64,000 bases of DNA from Bog-756 sp963699055 (lineage in GTDB: Bacteria > Actinomycetota > Acidimicrobiia > Acidimicrobiales > RAAP-2). How positions within the stretch are numbered: the stretch's first letter is position 1; every line of letters begins with the position of its first letter. Positions 16,930-25,745 of this stretch are shown piece after piece. Location: assembly GCA_963699055.1 (NCBI GenBank), contig CAVOTA010000002.1:1555653-1619652 (forward strand), read 5' to 3'. The notes under the pieces were generated by a model that worked only from the letters and a program-made list of their open reading frames with translations, had not been told where the DNA came from and did not search any database. The position numbers and the translations under genes were made by a program.

Positions 16930-18188
16930 CGGCACTCCACCAGCCGGCCGGCCGTGAGGTCGGCGTAGATGTCGACCAGCAGGTGGGCGGCGCGGGCCCA
17001 GGTGTAGCGCCGGGCCCGCAGGACCGACCCGGTGCTCAGCCGCTCGGCCAGCAGCGGCTCGGCCAGGATCTGGCGCACCCACGCCGCGTACGCCTCAGGG
17101 TCGGCCTCCTCGACCAGGTAGCCGGTGCGCCCGTGGTCCACCAGGCTGCGCAGCCCGCCGACGTCGGACGCCACCACCGGGGTGCCGCACGCCGCCGCCT
17201 CGAGGGCGACCAGACCGAACGACTCGGACCGGCTGGGCACCAGGCAGACGTCGGCCGCCCGGAAGTAGGTGGACAGCAGCTCGTGGGGCCGCGGGGGCAC
17301 GAAGACCACGTGGTCCCGGAGTCCGAGCCCGTCGACCAGCCCGTCGATCCGGGCCACCTCCTCGGCGCCGTGGGGACCGCTCGGGCCGCCGACCACGACC
17401 AGGTGGGCGTCGGGACGGTCGCGGACCAGCGACGCCAGAGTGGCGACGGCCACGGCGGCACCCTTCAGCGGCTGGATCCTGCCGGCGAAGAGGAGCAGCG
17501 GCCCGGTGGCCGGCAGGTCCAGGGCCCGACGGGCCTGCGCCCGGTCGCCCGGGCCGAAGAAGGCGTGGTCGACGCCGGGGGCCACGATGCGGATGCGGGA
17601 GGGATCGGCCCCGTAGAGGTCGGTGATCTGTGCGGCCTCGACCGAGCAGGACGCCAGCACCGTGTCCGAGCAGCGGATGACCGTGGCCTCGGCCTCGGCC
17701 CGGATGTGGCGGGAGTGCGCCTCGACCTCCTCGGGGCTGGCCTCCGCCTTGACCCGGTCGAGGGTGTGGAACGTGGAGACCAACGGCACGCCGAGCTGGT
17801 GCTTGATGGTGTGTCCGGCGATGCCGCTCAGCCAGTAGTTGGCGTGCACGGCGTCGAAGGGGAGGTCGTCCGCGCCCCCGTAGGTCCCGGCGGTGGACAT
17901 CGACTTGAGCACCCCGTCGGCGAACTCCTCGACCACGTCGACGAGCGCCTCCTTCGGGAGGGGGGCGGGCGGCCCCGCGGCGACGTGGTGGAGCCGGAAG
18001 CCCGGCTCGATCTCGAGCACCGGTGGGAGGTCGTCCGTGGCGGCGCGGGTGAAGACGTCACACTCCACACCGGCCCGGGCGAGCGCGGACGTCAGCTCGC
18101 GGACGTAGACGCTCATGCCGCCACCGTCACCGGTCCCGGGCTGGGCCAGGGGGGACGTGTGGAGGGAAAGGACGGCGAGTCGCCTCAT
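16926..18188 (-). CDS. mshA: D-inositol-3-phosphate glycosyltransferase (mycothiol pathway)
   Basis: GT4 retaining glycosyltransferase that joins UDP-GlcNAc to 1L-myo-inositol-1-phosphate, first step of mycothiol synthesis. The N-terminus SLHTSPLAQPGTGDGGGMSV is the MshA form of the glycine loop. Other marks are NYWLSGIAGH, LLFAGRIQPLKG and the E-x7-E region SRSESFGLVALEAAACGTPV. The product is 420 residues. The ATG at 18188 has a TAGGAT box 9 bases upstream. Linkage to a YbjN gene and proC supports MshA over a general GT4 enzyme. Confidence 0.9.
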   Translation of the reverse strand: MRRLAVLSLHTSPLAQPGTGDGGGMSVYVRELTSALARAGVECDVFTRAATDDLPPVLEIEPGFRLHHVAAGPPAPLPKEALVDVVEEFADGVLKSMSTAGTYGGADDLPFDAVHANYWLSGIAGHTIKHQLGVPLVSTFHTLDRVKAEASPEEVEAHSRHIRAEAEATVIRCSDTVLASCSVEAAQITDLYGADPSRIRIVAPGVDHAFFGPGDRAQARRALDLPATGPLLLFAGRIQPLKGAAVAVATLASLVRDRPDAHLVVVGGPSGPHGAEEVARIDGLVDGLGLRDHVVFVPPRPHELLSTYFRAADVCLVPSRSESFGLVALEAAACGTPVVASDVGGLRSLVDHGRTGYLVEEADPEAYAAWVRQILAEPLLAERLSTGSVLRARRYTWARAAHLLVDIYADLTAGRLVECR

Positions 18189-18217
18189 GCCGGGTCGATC
18201 CTACCGGGAGGGGTGCC

Positions 18218-18697
18218 TCAGCCGGCTGCGGCGGCCGGGTCGTCCACGGCGGACGGTCCCTCGGCCGGTTCCACCGGAACGACCGGCCCCGGGCCCGTGC
18301 CGACCAGGTCGAGGTCCTCGTTCTCGTGCCGGAACGACAGGTAGATCCGCATGAGCGCCTGGCGCTGCTCCTCCGTCAGGTGCTGGTCGGCGAAGATGTG
18401 CCGCGAGAGGTCGGTGTCGCCGGTGGGGCGCTCGAGGATCCCGGCCTGGACGTAGAGCGTCTCGGCCGAGATGCGCAGGGCCTTGGCGATCTGCTGGAGG
18501 ATCTCGGCGGACGGGCGTCGCAGCCCACGCTCGATCTGGCTCAGGTACGGGTTGGAGATCCCGGCCAGCTCCGACAGGCGACGGAGCGACAGGCGGGCCG
18601 AGCTGCGCTGCTCGCGGATGAAGGACCCGAGCTCGTTGAACCGCTCGGGCAGCTCCTTGACGAACCGGTCGCCGTCGTGGCCGACCGGCTCCTTCAT
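18218..18697 (-). CDS. XRE-family helix-turn-helix regulator
   Basis: A 159-residue cytoplasmic DNA-binding protein. The helix-turn-helix lies at ~22-75 (FIREQRSSARLSLRRLSELA, then GISNPYLSQIERGLRRPSAE). A helical segment with an acidic, Pro-rich tail follows. No ligand domain is obvious. The ATG overlaps the stop of the RsiG-like gene (ATGA), so the two are coexpressed. Target genes unknown. Confidence 0.85.
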   Translation of the reverse strand: MKEPVGHDGDRFVKELPERFNELGSFIREQRSSARLSLRRLSELAGISNPYLSQIERGLRRPSAEILQQIAKALRISAETLYVQAGILERPTGDTDLSRHIFADQHLTEEQRQALMRIYLSFRHENEDLDLVGTGPGPVVPVEPAEGPSAVDDPAAAAG

Positions 18698-19236
18698 GGG
18701 AGGAGCCCCTCCACCGAGGCCCGGCCGGACTTGTGCCGCTCGACCAGCTCGGCCTGGAGGGAGTCGATCCGCTCGTGCAGGCCGTGGCGCTCACCGGACA
18801 CCCGGCGCTCCAGGGCCTGGAGCCGTCCCGCCAGGTCGCGGAGCCCGTCGTCGTCGAGCTCGGCGAGGCGGCCGATCTCGTCGGCGCCGAGGATCCCGTC
18901 GAGCTCGGTGGTGAGTGCCTCCATGTCCTCGGTGTCCGGCGAGAACAGGATCGGGTTGCGACCCGGACCCGAGGGCCTCCCGGGGCCGGCGAGGATGCCG
19001 GCCAGGTTGTCGACGACGCTGGACAGGTCCGGTGCGGTCGAGCCCGCCGGGCGCTCGAGGTAGGCGTGGACGATGTCCAGCCGCCCCTGGATGAGCCGCC
19101 GCAGGTAGGAGAGTGAGGCCTCCGCCTCCTGGCACTCGGTCCGCTTCCGGCGGATGTCGTCGAGCGACAGCCCGTCGACATCGGCGAGGTAGCTCGGGTC
19201 GAGGAGGCGGCTGAGGTCGTCCAGGGTGCTCGGCAT
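18694..19236 (-). CDS. rsiG: RsiG-like c-di-GMP-responsive anti-sigma factor
   Basis: A 180-residue, mainly helical protein. In Streptomyces RsiG sequesters the sporulation sigma factor WhiG when loaded with cyclic di-GMP, through two antiparallel helices each carrying E-x3-S-x2-R-x3-Q-x3-D. Here the first copy is exact (E39, S43, R46, Q50, D54). A second copy is present near the C-terminus with His for Gln (E143, S147, R150, H154, D158). The ATG at 19236 abuts the sodX stop; a GTG one codon earlier is possible. No WhiG gene lies in the window. Ligand and partner are inferred from the motif. Confidence 0.82.
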   Translation of the reverse strand: MPSTLDDLSRLLDPSYLADVDGLSLDDIRRKRTECQEAEASLSYLRRLIQGRLDIVHAYLERPAGSTAPDLSSVVDNLAGILAGPGRPSGPGRNPILFSPDTEDMEALTTELDGILGADEIGRLAELDDDGLRDLAGRLQALERRVSGERHGLHERIDSLQAELVERHKSGRASVEGLLP

Positions 19237-19715
19237 CACCGTCGATCGTACCCCGTGGGCCAGGGGCCAGGGCCGGTGCGCCCCGCCGGGGCGTAGCGGT
19301 AGACGACCCGGCCCACCACCGCGTCGGTGGGCACGGGCCCGAAGTCGCGGCTGTCGGTGCTCGCCCCGGGATCGTCCCCGCGCAGGTCGAGGGCCCCGGT
19401 GTCGTCGTCGACGGCGGCCACCCGCTTCACCAGGGTGCGTGCCGCATCCCTCGGGTCGCACACGGCGACGACGTCGCCCACCGCCGGCCGCGCCGGGGGG
19501 CCGAACGGGCGGCACAGCACCACCAGACGGTCCCCGGCGACGAAGGTCGGCGCCATCGACCCACCGACGACCTCTACCCGGCGCAGCACCCGCGGGACGA
19601 GCACGACGGCACCGAGTCCCGCGCCCACGAGCACCGTCCACCGTGCGGCCCGGACCCGTCGCGGCCCGGGCGTGCCGGTGCCCCGACTGGGTAAGGTGGC
19701 GTCGTCGGGGCCCAT
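19236..19715 (-). CDS. sodX: Nickel superoxide dismutase maturation peptidase (S26 family)
   Basis: Signal-peptidase-like protease that removes the SodN propeptide so that the new N-terminal His can bind nickel. It has 159 residues: a short cytoplasmic start, a membrane helix (~25-42), the catalytic serine motif VVGGSMAPTFVAGD and the lysine in TLVKRVAAV, with the GDD box further on. It is divergent from sodN across 120 bp, the usual sodN-sodX pairing. The function assignment rests on this pairing; alone it would be a generic S24/S26 peptidase. Confidence 0.88.
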   Translation of the reverse strand: MGPDDATLPSRGTGTPGPRRVRAARWTVLVGAGLGAVVLVPRVLRRVEVVGGSMAPTFVAGDRLVVLCRPFGPPARPAVGDVVAVCDPRDAARTLVKRVAAVDDDTGALDLRGDDPGASTDSRDFGPVPTDAVVGRVVYRYAPAGRTGPGPWPTGYDRR

Positions 19716-19835
19716 CCCCCACTCTGTACCAGACGGGTCGGCACCGGCCGTTCCCGGGCCGGGTGCCCGGGGCTTCCCCGTCCGGCGGGACCTCCCGAGC
19801 ACCCACCACACCGAACACAGGAAGAAGGAGCACCC
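19716..19835. promoter_or_regulatory. sodX-sodN divergent promoter region
   Basis: 120 bp. On the sodN side a purine-rich AGGAAGAAGGAG lies 5-16 bases before its ATG. On the sodX side GGTACAGAGT reads toward sodX with a TACAGA box 7 bases before the ATG. I see no clear nickel-repressor (Nur) palindrome by eye. Confidence 0.4.
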
Positions 19836-20252
19836 ATGCGCATCGCAGACCACCTGCTCGCCATCGCCGACCGCATGTCGCCGCCGACCGTGGTCCACGC
19901 CCACTGCGACCTGCCCTGCGGCGTCTACGACCCGGCCCAGGCCCGGATCGAGGCCGAGTCGGTCAAGGCCACGATGGAGAAGGCCAACGCCTCGGACGAC
20001 GAGTCGTTCAAGGTCCGCGCCGCCATCATCAAGGAGGAGCGGGCCGAGCTCGTCAAGCACCACCTGTGGGTGCTGTGGACCGACTACTTCAAGCCCGAGC
20101 ACCTCGAGCGGTTCCCCGACCTCCACGACAAGTTCTGGAGGGCGACGAAGACCGCCGGTGAGGCCAAGAAGACCAACGACGTGGCCGTGGGCGAGCGCCT
20201 GCTGGCCGAGATCGCCGACATCGACGCCATGTTCTGGGAGTCGAAGAAGTAG
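19836..20252 (+). CDS. sodN: Nickel superoxide dismutase
   Basis: Dismutates superoxide using a nickel site built from the mature N-terminus. The 138-residue precursor has a propeptide of about 22 residues ending before HCDLPCGVYDP, the nickel hook in which His1, Cys2 and Cys6 bind metal. The rest is the four-helix-bundle domain. It forms a homohexamer in Streptomyces; cytoplasmic or secreted location cannot be judged here. The strong ribosome site (AAGAAGGAG) precedes the ATG. Confidence 0.97.
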   Translation: MRIADHLLAIADRMSPPTVVHAHCDLPCGVYDPAQARIEAESVKATMEKANASDDESFKVRAAIIKEERAELVKHHLWVLWTDYFKPEHLERFPDLHDKFWRATKTAGEAKKTNDVAVGERLLAEIADIDAMFWESKK

Positions 20253-20295
20253 GTCGGCCGCCGGGGCCCGACTCCGGCATGGGGACAGCGGCCGG

Positions 20296-20324
20296 ACGGC
20301 CACGCGCATCACGCGCGTGGCCGT
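20296..20324. terminator. Bidirectional terminator hairpin after sodN
   Basis: Perfect 12-bp inverted repeat ACGGCCACGCGC / GCGCGTGGCCGT with a 5-base loop between the convergent ends of sodN and the Fn3 protein gene. It has no U tract, common in high-GC genomes. Confidence 0.75.
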
Positions 20325-20399
20325 CGCCGCGTGCGGACCCGATGACGCCCGCTCCGTCGGATCCCGGCAGACCCCCGGGAACCCCGGGGACGGAGGTCG

Positions 20400-23300
20400 T
20401 CAGCCGATCGTGACGGTGAGCTTCTGGACGGCGGTCACCGACCCAGCCGTCGCCTTGACCGTGAGCAGGGACGACTTGTCGGTTGCCGACGGAGTGCCCG
20501 ACAGCGTGGCGGTGCCGTTCCCGTTGTCATGGAACGACAGGCCGGCGAGCTTCCCGGGCAGTGCCGCCGAGAGCACCACACCGGAGGGGAGGCCGGAGGT
20601 CGTCACCGTGAAGGACCCGGCCGTACCGGTGTGGAACGTCGTCGAGGCCGCCGAGGTGATCGCCAGCACGTGCACCGTGAAGGTCTGCACGGTGGGTACC
20701 CCGGGGCCGTTGGTCGCCTCGACGAAGAACGTGTAGGTGCCTCCCACGGCCGGACCCCTGCCCGTGATCCTGGCCGTCCCGGCACCGGTCTTCGTACCGG
20801 GCGTCAGCTGCATCCACGGGGCGATGCCCGCCTCGCCGACCGTCGGCGTCGGCGTGCCCGACGTGGTCACCTTGAACTTCAGGGCCTTCCCGGCGGCGAT
20901 CGTCACCGACGACGCCGAGGTGATGACGGCGGTGTTGGCCGAGGGGACGATCACATTGGACGGTGCCGACGCCGGACCGGAGCCGTCAGCGTTGATCGCC
21001 CGGACGGTGAAGTACTGGGAGACGCCGTTCAGCAGGCCGGTGAAGGCACAGGTCGTCGAAGTCGTGGTGCACGTGCGCCCGGTGGTCCCGAGGACGGTGT
21101 ACCCGACAATGGGCAGCCCGTTGTCGGACGGCGCCGTCCATGTGACGGTGGCCGAGGCATTCCCGGCCACCGCCACGACGCCGGTCGGGGCGTCGGGGAC
21201 GCTGGTCGGGGTGACGGGTGCCGACGGGTCCGAGGCCGCACCGGTGCCGTCGGCGTTGGTGGCGGTCACCGTGAACGTGTAGGCGGTGCCGTTGGTCAGG
21301 CCCTCGACCGTGCAGGTGGTGGTGGAGCCGTCCGGCGTCGAGCAGGACTGCCCGCCCGAGCTGGTGGCGGTGTAGCCGGTGACCGGCGAGCCCTCGTCCC
21401 CCGGCGCCGTCCAGGTGACGGCGGCCGAGGCATTCCCGGCCACCGCCACGACGCCCGTCGGAGCGTCGGGGACGCTGGTCGGGGTGACGGGTGCCGACGG
21501 GTCCGAGGCCGCACCGGTGCCGTCGGCGTTGGTGGCGGTCACCGTGAACGTGTAGGCGGTGCCGTTGGTCAGGCCCTCGACCGTGCAGGTGGTGAGGGCG
21601 CCGTCGGGCGTCGAGCAGGACTGCCCGCCCGAGCTGGTGACGGTGTAGCCGGTGACCGGCGAGCCCTCGTCACCCGGCGCCGTCCAGGTGACGGCGGCCG
21701 ACGACGGCCCGGCGGTGGCGGCCACGCCCGTCGGGGCGTCGGGGACGCTGGTCGGGGTGACGGGTGCCGACGGGTCCGAGGCCGCACCGGTGCCGTCGGC
21801 GTTGGTGGCGGCCACCGTGAACGTGTAGGCGATGCCGTTGGTCAGGCCCTCGACCGTGCAGGTGGTGGTCGAGCCGTCCGGCGTCGAGCAGGACTGCCCG
21901 CCCGAGCTGGTGGCGGTGTAGCCGGTGACCGGCGAGCCCTCGTCCCCCGGCGCCGTCCAGGTGACGGCGGCCGAGGCATTCCCGGCCACCGCCACGACGC
22001 CCGTCGGAGCGTCGGGGACGCTGGTCGGGGTGACGGGTGCCGACGGGTCCGAGGCCGCACCGGTGCCGTCGGCGTTGGTGGCGGTCACCGTGAACGTGTA
22101 GGCGGTGCCGTTGGTCAGGCCCTCGACCGTGCAGGTGGTGAGGGCGCCGTCGGGCGTCGAGCAGGACTGCCCGCCCGAGCTGGTGACGGTGTAGCCGGTG
22201 ACCGGCGAGCCCTCGTCACCCGGCGCCGTCCAGGTGACGGCGGCCGACGACGGCCCGGCGGTGGCGGCCACGCCCGTCGGGGCGTCGGGGGCGCTGGTCG
22301 GGGTGACGGGTGCCGACGGGTCCGAGGCCGCACCGGTGCCGTCGGCGTTGGTGGCGGTCACCGTGAACGTGTACGCGGTGCCGTTGGTCAGGCCCTCGAC
22401 CGTGCAGGTGGTGAGGGCGCCGTCGGGCGTCGAGCAGGACTGCCCGCCCGAGCTGGTGGCGGTGTAGCCGGTGATGGCCGAGCCCTCGTCACCCGGCGCC
22501 GTCCAGGTGACGGCGGCCGACTGGTTGCCGGCGGTGGCGGCCACGCCCGTCGGGGCGTCGGGGACGGTCGAGACCGGGACGGAGGTCGACCCGTCGGACG
22601 TCGCGTAGTTGCCGTCGCCCGAGTAGGTGGCGGTCACCGTGTCGGTCTGTGCGGTTCCGATGTAGGTGGTGGTGCACGTCGCCGTGTCGGGCGAGGCGAG
22701 GGTGAGCGGCGCCGCCGGACACAGCGTGCCGGCGCTGTCCGTGAACGACACCGTCCCGGTCGGTGTGCCGGTGCCCGGTGACGGCACCGCCACACCGGCG
22801 GTGAACGTCACCGGCTGACCCACCACGGCGTCGGCGGGGGATGCCGTGACCGAGGTCGTGGTGGCCACGGCGGGCGACGTGGTCGGGTGGAGCGTCACGG
22901 CCATGATCGTGCGGTAGAGGGCGGGGTCCTTGGCCCCGACCGTGTACTGGGCGGCCGCGTTGGTGCCCACCACGGTCCCGGCCGACGGCGCCGGAGAGGG
23001 CAGGCGGTAGCCGGCGAAGACCATGGTCAGGCTGCCGTCGGCGTCCTGGACCACGCTCGGGCCGTAGGCCCGTCCCGAGTAGTACGCGCTCACGCCGAGC
23101 GGGGCGTTCACACCGCCTGCGAGCGCCACGTCCTGGGCGCGGGAGGCCGAGAAGGTGTAATCGGTGCTCACGACGGTCTCCGGTTCGGTCCAGTGCTCGC
23201 CGTCGGTGGAGGACGAGTAGAAGATCTGGTTGAACGCATCGCTGTCCCCGTCGGCCGACCAGGATCCGGACAGGAACAGACCGATCGAACCGTCGGGGTT

Positions 23301-25472
23301 GGTGATGACGGATCCGCCCGAGCCCACAAAGCGCAGCTCGGTGGCGTCGGTGGTGCCGGCGGCGGCGTACTGGTTCAGTCCGCCCGGCGGGTCGGTCGTC
23401 GAGGTGGGGTTGTTGATGTCGGAGTAGGTGGAGGCACCGGCGCTCTGGCCGCTGATGATGCCGTTGTTGTCGAGGCCGGCCGACGAGAAGTTGATCCCGT
23501 CGGTGGTGTAGGCCACGCGCAGTACGGTGAGGTCCTCGTTGTTCTTGTAGAGCTTGTCCTGGCTGGTGGACCCCTCGCCGGTCTTGGCCAACGTGGTCGG
23601 CGACTCGAGCGTGAGTCCGGGCAGCCCGACCATGTCGTTCGAGGTGTAGGTGTCCCCGTTGTCCGCACTCGGCACGGTGCAGCCGGTAAGGGTGTCGATG
23701 AGCGGGTTGGCACCGCTGTTGATGCTGCCCGAGCCGGTGCTCAGTCCGGTGCACGACGCCGGGATGACGGTCTTCTTCGTGTCGTCGGCCACCTCGACCG
23801 TGACCGGGCTGCCGGCGGAGGGGGTGGGCAGGGCGGCGGCCGTGGTCTCGGCCGCATAGAACTGGATGCCCGATCCGGTGGTGGCGCTGTAGGTGCCGCC
23901 GGCGGACGCCGACGTCCGCCCGGCCACGTAGTAGCCGAGGAGCTTCTCGGTGTAGAGGACGGCCGTGCTGCCCGCGGGCACGCCCGGATAGGTGGGCAGC
24001 GTGCCCACGATGCCGTCGGGAGCCACCAGTCCGTTGGTCTGCTGGGCGGTGGCGGGCACGATGGGGTCGGCGGTCACGACCGCGCCGACCGGCATGGCCA
24101 GGGCGGCGCCCTGCGGGCCGGTGGTGCAGTACTCCAGCGCCGTGGTGGGACTGGCGTTGCCCTGCGGACAGTAGACGGCGACACCGTTCACGTAGACCCG
24201 GTTGGGGGCGTTGTTGTTCAGCGTCGTCGCCGTCTGGTTGCTGGTGAAGGTGATGTTCAGGTTCTTCTTGGTCCCCGACGTGCCCAGCGTGTTGTTCGGA
24301 CCCTTCGGGATGGTGGCGGCGGTGTTGACCGTTCCGATCACCTGCTCGACGAGGTCGCCGGGGTTGACGGCGATCCCGCCGGAGGCGGCCGTGGTGCACC
24401 CGGTGAGCGAGGACGAGGCCACACCGGTGCAGGTGATGACGGCCGACGGGGACGGGGTCGGCGTGGCGGTGAGGTCGACGAACGGGCCGGCCACGAGCTG
24501 CTCGAGACTGTTCGCCTGACCGGTCTGGTTCAGGGGGATGGTGACGCCGCCCGACGACGGAACGGTCACGCCGGCGGTGGCGAAGGCGTCGGGGTCGAGG
24601 CCCACCTGCTCGGAGGCCGGGAGCCCGGCGAGCGGATTCGACGCGGTCGGGGTGAGCGGGTGGACGAGGAGACCGACGCCGTCGTTGTCCCCGGACGGTC
24701 GGTTCAGCGTGTAGAGCCGGGAGACCCCGCCCACCGTCACCACGTTCGGGTGTCCTTCGCCGTCGTCGTTGATGTCGGCCGACGGGCAGTACCCGCTGTT
24801 CTGCTCGAGCGCCTGGCCGAGGTAGGTCCAGTCGCGCCCGTTGTCGGTGGAGCTGGCGGCCACGATCGACTCGTCCCCGTCCTTCGGGCGCTCGTCGAAG
24901 TACCCGGTAAGCGAGCCGTCGGCGTTGCGGACGACGTGGGGGAAGTAGGCCGGCGAGAACGGCAGCGTGGACCCGTTCGGCTGCCGGGCGGGCGTGCCCG
25001 CCGATTCGGTCGTCGTGTTCCCCGTCCCGCAGTACCCGTCGAGGGGACCGGGGGTGCCGACCACGCCGCTCGGGTAGGGCGACACACCGGCGGTACCGCT
25101 GCCCGCACCCGGGTAGACGGCCACGTTGGGCTCGGCGGTGCTACCGGACCCGGTGCTCGATCCCCCCGGCGTGTACGTGGGGAGCAGGAGCGAGCTCGCA
25201 TAGGCCGTGGTGGCCGGGTCGCCCTGTGACGTGTTCCACGGCGCCTGTGATGTCCCGTCGGTGATCGTGGCCACGGACGGCGTGTCGACACTGAACGTGG
25301 TGCTGTCGCTGGTGGGCGGTGCCGCTGACGCGGGCGTGGCCACCAGGCCCAGCGGAACACCGATGCTGCTCGCCACGACGGCCGCAGCCGCCAGGCCCTT
25401 CAGGAACATCCGGGCGGGACGTCGCTCCGGAGCCGTCGTTGCCGCCTGACCTGCCGTCGTCGAACGTGACAC
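20400..25472 (-). CDS. Giant secreted protein: sialidase-like propeller, Ig-like and six Fn3 domains
   Basis: About 1690 residues. A signal peptide (hydrophobic stretch FLKGLAAAAVVASSIG, cleavage near PASA-APP) is followed by a ~850-residue region with two Asp-box motifs (SSTDNGRDW and SSSTDGEHW), typical of BNR/sialidase-like beta-propellers. Next come one bacterial Ig-like domain, six fibronectin type III domains (five nearly identical, 91 residues each), then two further Ig-like domains to the C-terminus. No LPXTG or transmembrane anchor is seen, so it is probably released or loosely surface-bound. I chose the GTG at 25472 because GGTGGAGGT lies 6-14 bases upstream; other GTGs upstream remain open. 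A glycan-binding or glycan-degrading role is inference. Confidence 0.8.
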   Translation of the reverse strand: MSRSTTAGQAATTAPERRPARMFLKGLAAAAVVASSIGVPLGLVATPASAAPPTSDSTTFSVDTPSVATITDGTSQAPWNTSQGDPATTAYASSLLLPTYTPGGSSTGSGSTAEPNVAVYPGAGSGTAGVSPYPSGVVGTPGPLDGYCGTGNTTTESAGTPARQPNGSTLPFSPAYFPHVVRNADGSLTGYFDERPKDGDESIVAASSTDNGRDWTYLGQALEQNSGYCPSADINDDGEGHPNVVTVGGVSRLYTLNRPSGDNDGVGLLVHPLTPTASNPLAGLPASEQVGLDPDAFATAGVTVPSSGGVTIPLNQTGQANSLEQLVAGPFVDLTATPTPSPSAVITCTGVASSSLTGCTTAASGGIAVNPGDLVEQVIGTVNTAATIPKGPNNTLGTSGTKKNLNITFTSNQTATTLNNNAPNRVYVNGVAVYCPQGNASPTTALEYCTTGPQGAALAMPVGAVVTADPIVPATAQQTNGLVAPDGIVGTLPTYPGVPAGSTAVLYTEKLLGYYVAGRTSASAGGTYSATTGSGIQFYAAETTAAALPTPSAGSPVTVEVADDTKKTVIPASCTGLSTGSGSINSGANPLIDTLTGCTVPSADNGDTYTSNDMVGLPGLTLESPTTLAKTGEGSTSQDKLYKNNEDLTVLRVAYTTDGINFSSAGLDNNGIISGQSAGASTYSDINNPTSTTDPPGGLNQYAAAGTTDATELRFVGSGGSVITNPDGSIGLFLSGSWSADGDSDAFNQIFYSSSTDGEHWTEPETVVSTDYTFSASRAQDVALAGGVNAPLGVSAYYSGRAYGPSVVQDADGSLTMVFAGYRLPSPAPSAGTVVGTNAAAQYTVGAKDPALYRTIMAVTLHPTTSPAVATTTSVTASPADAVVGQPVTFTAGVAVPSPGTGTPTGTVSFTDSAGTLCPAAPLTLASPDTATCTTTYIGTAQTDTVTATYSGDGNYATSDGSTSVPVSTVPDAPTGVAATAGNQSAAVTWTAPGDEGSAITGYTATSSGGQSCSTPDGALTTCTVEGLTNGTAYTFTVTATNADGTGAASDPSAPVTPTSAPDAPTGVAATAGPSSAAVTWTAPGDEGSPVTGYTVTSSGGQSCSTPDGALTTCTVEGLTNGTAYTFTVTATNADGTGAASDPSAPVTPTSVPDAPTGVVAVAGNASAAVTWTAPGDEGSPVTGYTATSSGGQSCSTPDGSTTTCTVEGLTNGIAYTFTVAATNADGTGAASDPSAPVTPTSVPDAPTGVAATAGPSSAAVTWTAPGDEGSPVTGYTVTSSGGQSCSTPDGALTTCTVEGLTNGTAYTFTVTATNADGTGAASDPSAPVTPTSVPDAPTGVVAVAGNASAAVTWTAPGDEGSPVTGYTATSSGGQSCSTPDGSTTTCTVEGLTNGTAYTFTVTATNADGTGAASDPSAPVTPTSVPDAPTGVVAVAGNASATVTWTAPSDNGLPIVGYTVLGTTGRTCTTTSTTCAFTGLLNGVSQYFTVRAINADGSGPASAPSNVIVPSANTAVITSASSVTIAAGKALKFKVTTSGTPTPTVGEAGIAPWMQLTPGTKTGAGTARITGRGPAVGGTYTFFVEATNGPGVPTVQTFTVHVLAITSAASTTFHTGTAGSFTVTTSGLPSGVVLSAALPGKLAGLSFHDNGNGTATLSGTPSATDKSSLLTVKATAGSVTAVQKLTVTIG
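21200..22565 (-). repeat. Five tandem 273-bp Fn3-coding repeats with a duplicated two-unit block
   Basis: Units of 273 bp (91 codons), each starting at PDAPTGV, are almost identical at the DNA level. Reading from the N-terminal side, units 2 and 4 are one type (ATAGPSSAAV, GALTTC) and units 3 and 5 another (VAVAGNASAAV, GSTTTC). The 546-bp pair has therefore been copied as a block. A sixth, more diverged Fn3 unit follows at ~20950-21199. Confidence 0.9.
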
Positions 25473-25745
25473 GAATGAGACCTCCACCGATGGTTGCCGC
25501 TCGGGTGCGAAGCCACATCCATAGACCACTCTCGCCACGCCGCGTCACCCGGATCGGCCGTGTCACGAAGAAATCACCGTCCTGATGCCGGCTCGTGGAG
25601 GTCCCGACACCGGACGGTCACCTGGGAGCGGTTCCGGCCATCGTGTCGACCCAGTGGGCGGGTCGGCGGCGCGGTGAACGGCCGGCGTTCCCCAGGGGCT
25701 GAAGTGAGCTTCGTGCACATCGACGCCAGGTGGCAACATGTCGTC
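25473..25745. other. 273-bp divergent intergenic region
   Basis: Must hold promoters for the Fn3 protein gene (minus) and the TetR gene (plus). A Shine-Dalgarno for the former is at 25478-25486. I cannot define a clear operator palindrome by eye. Confidence 0.35.

Noticed and set aside
21200..22565. CRISPR-like array from the regular spacing
   Set aside because: The 273-bp units are fully coding Fn3 domains with no spacer variation.
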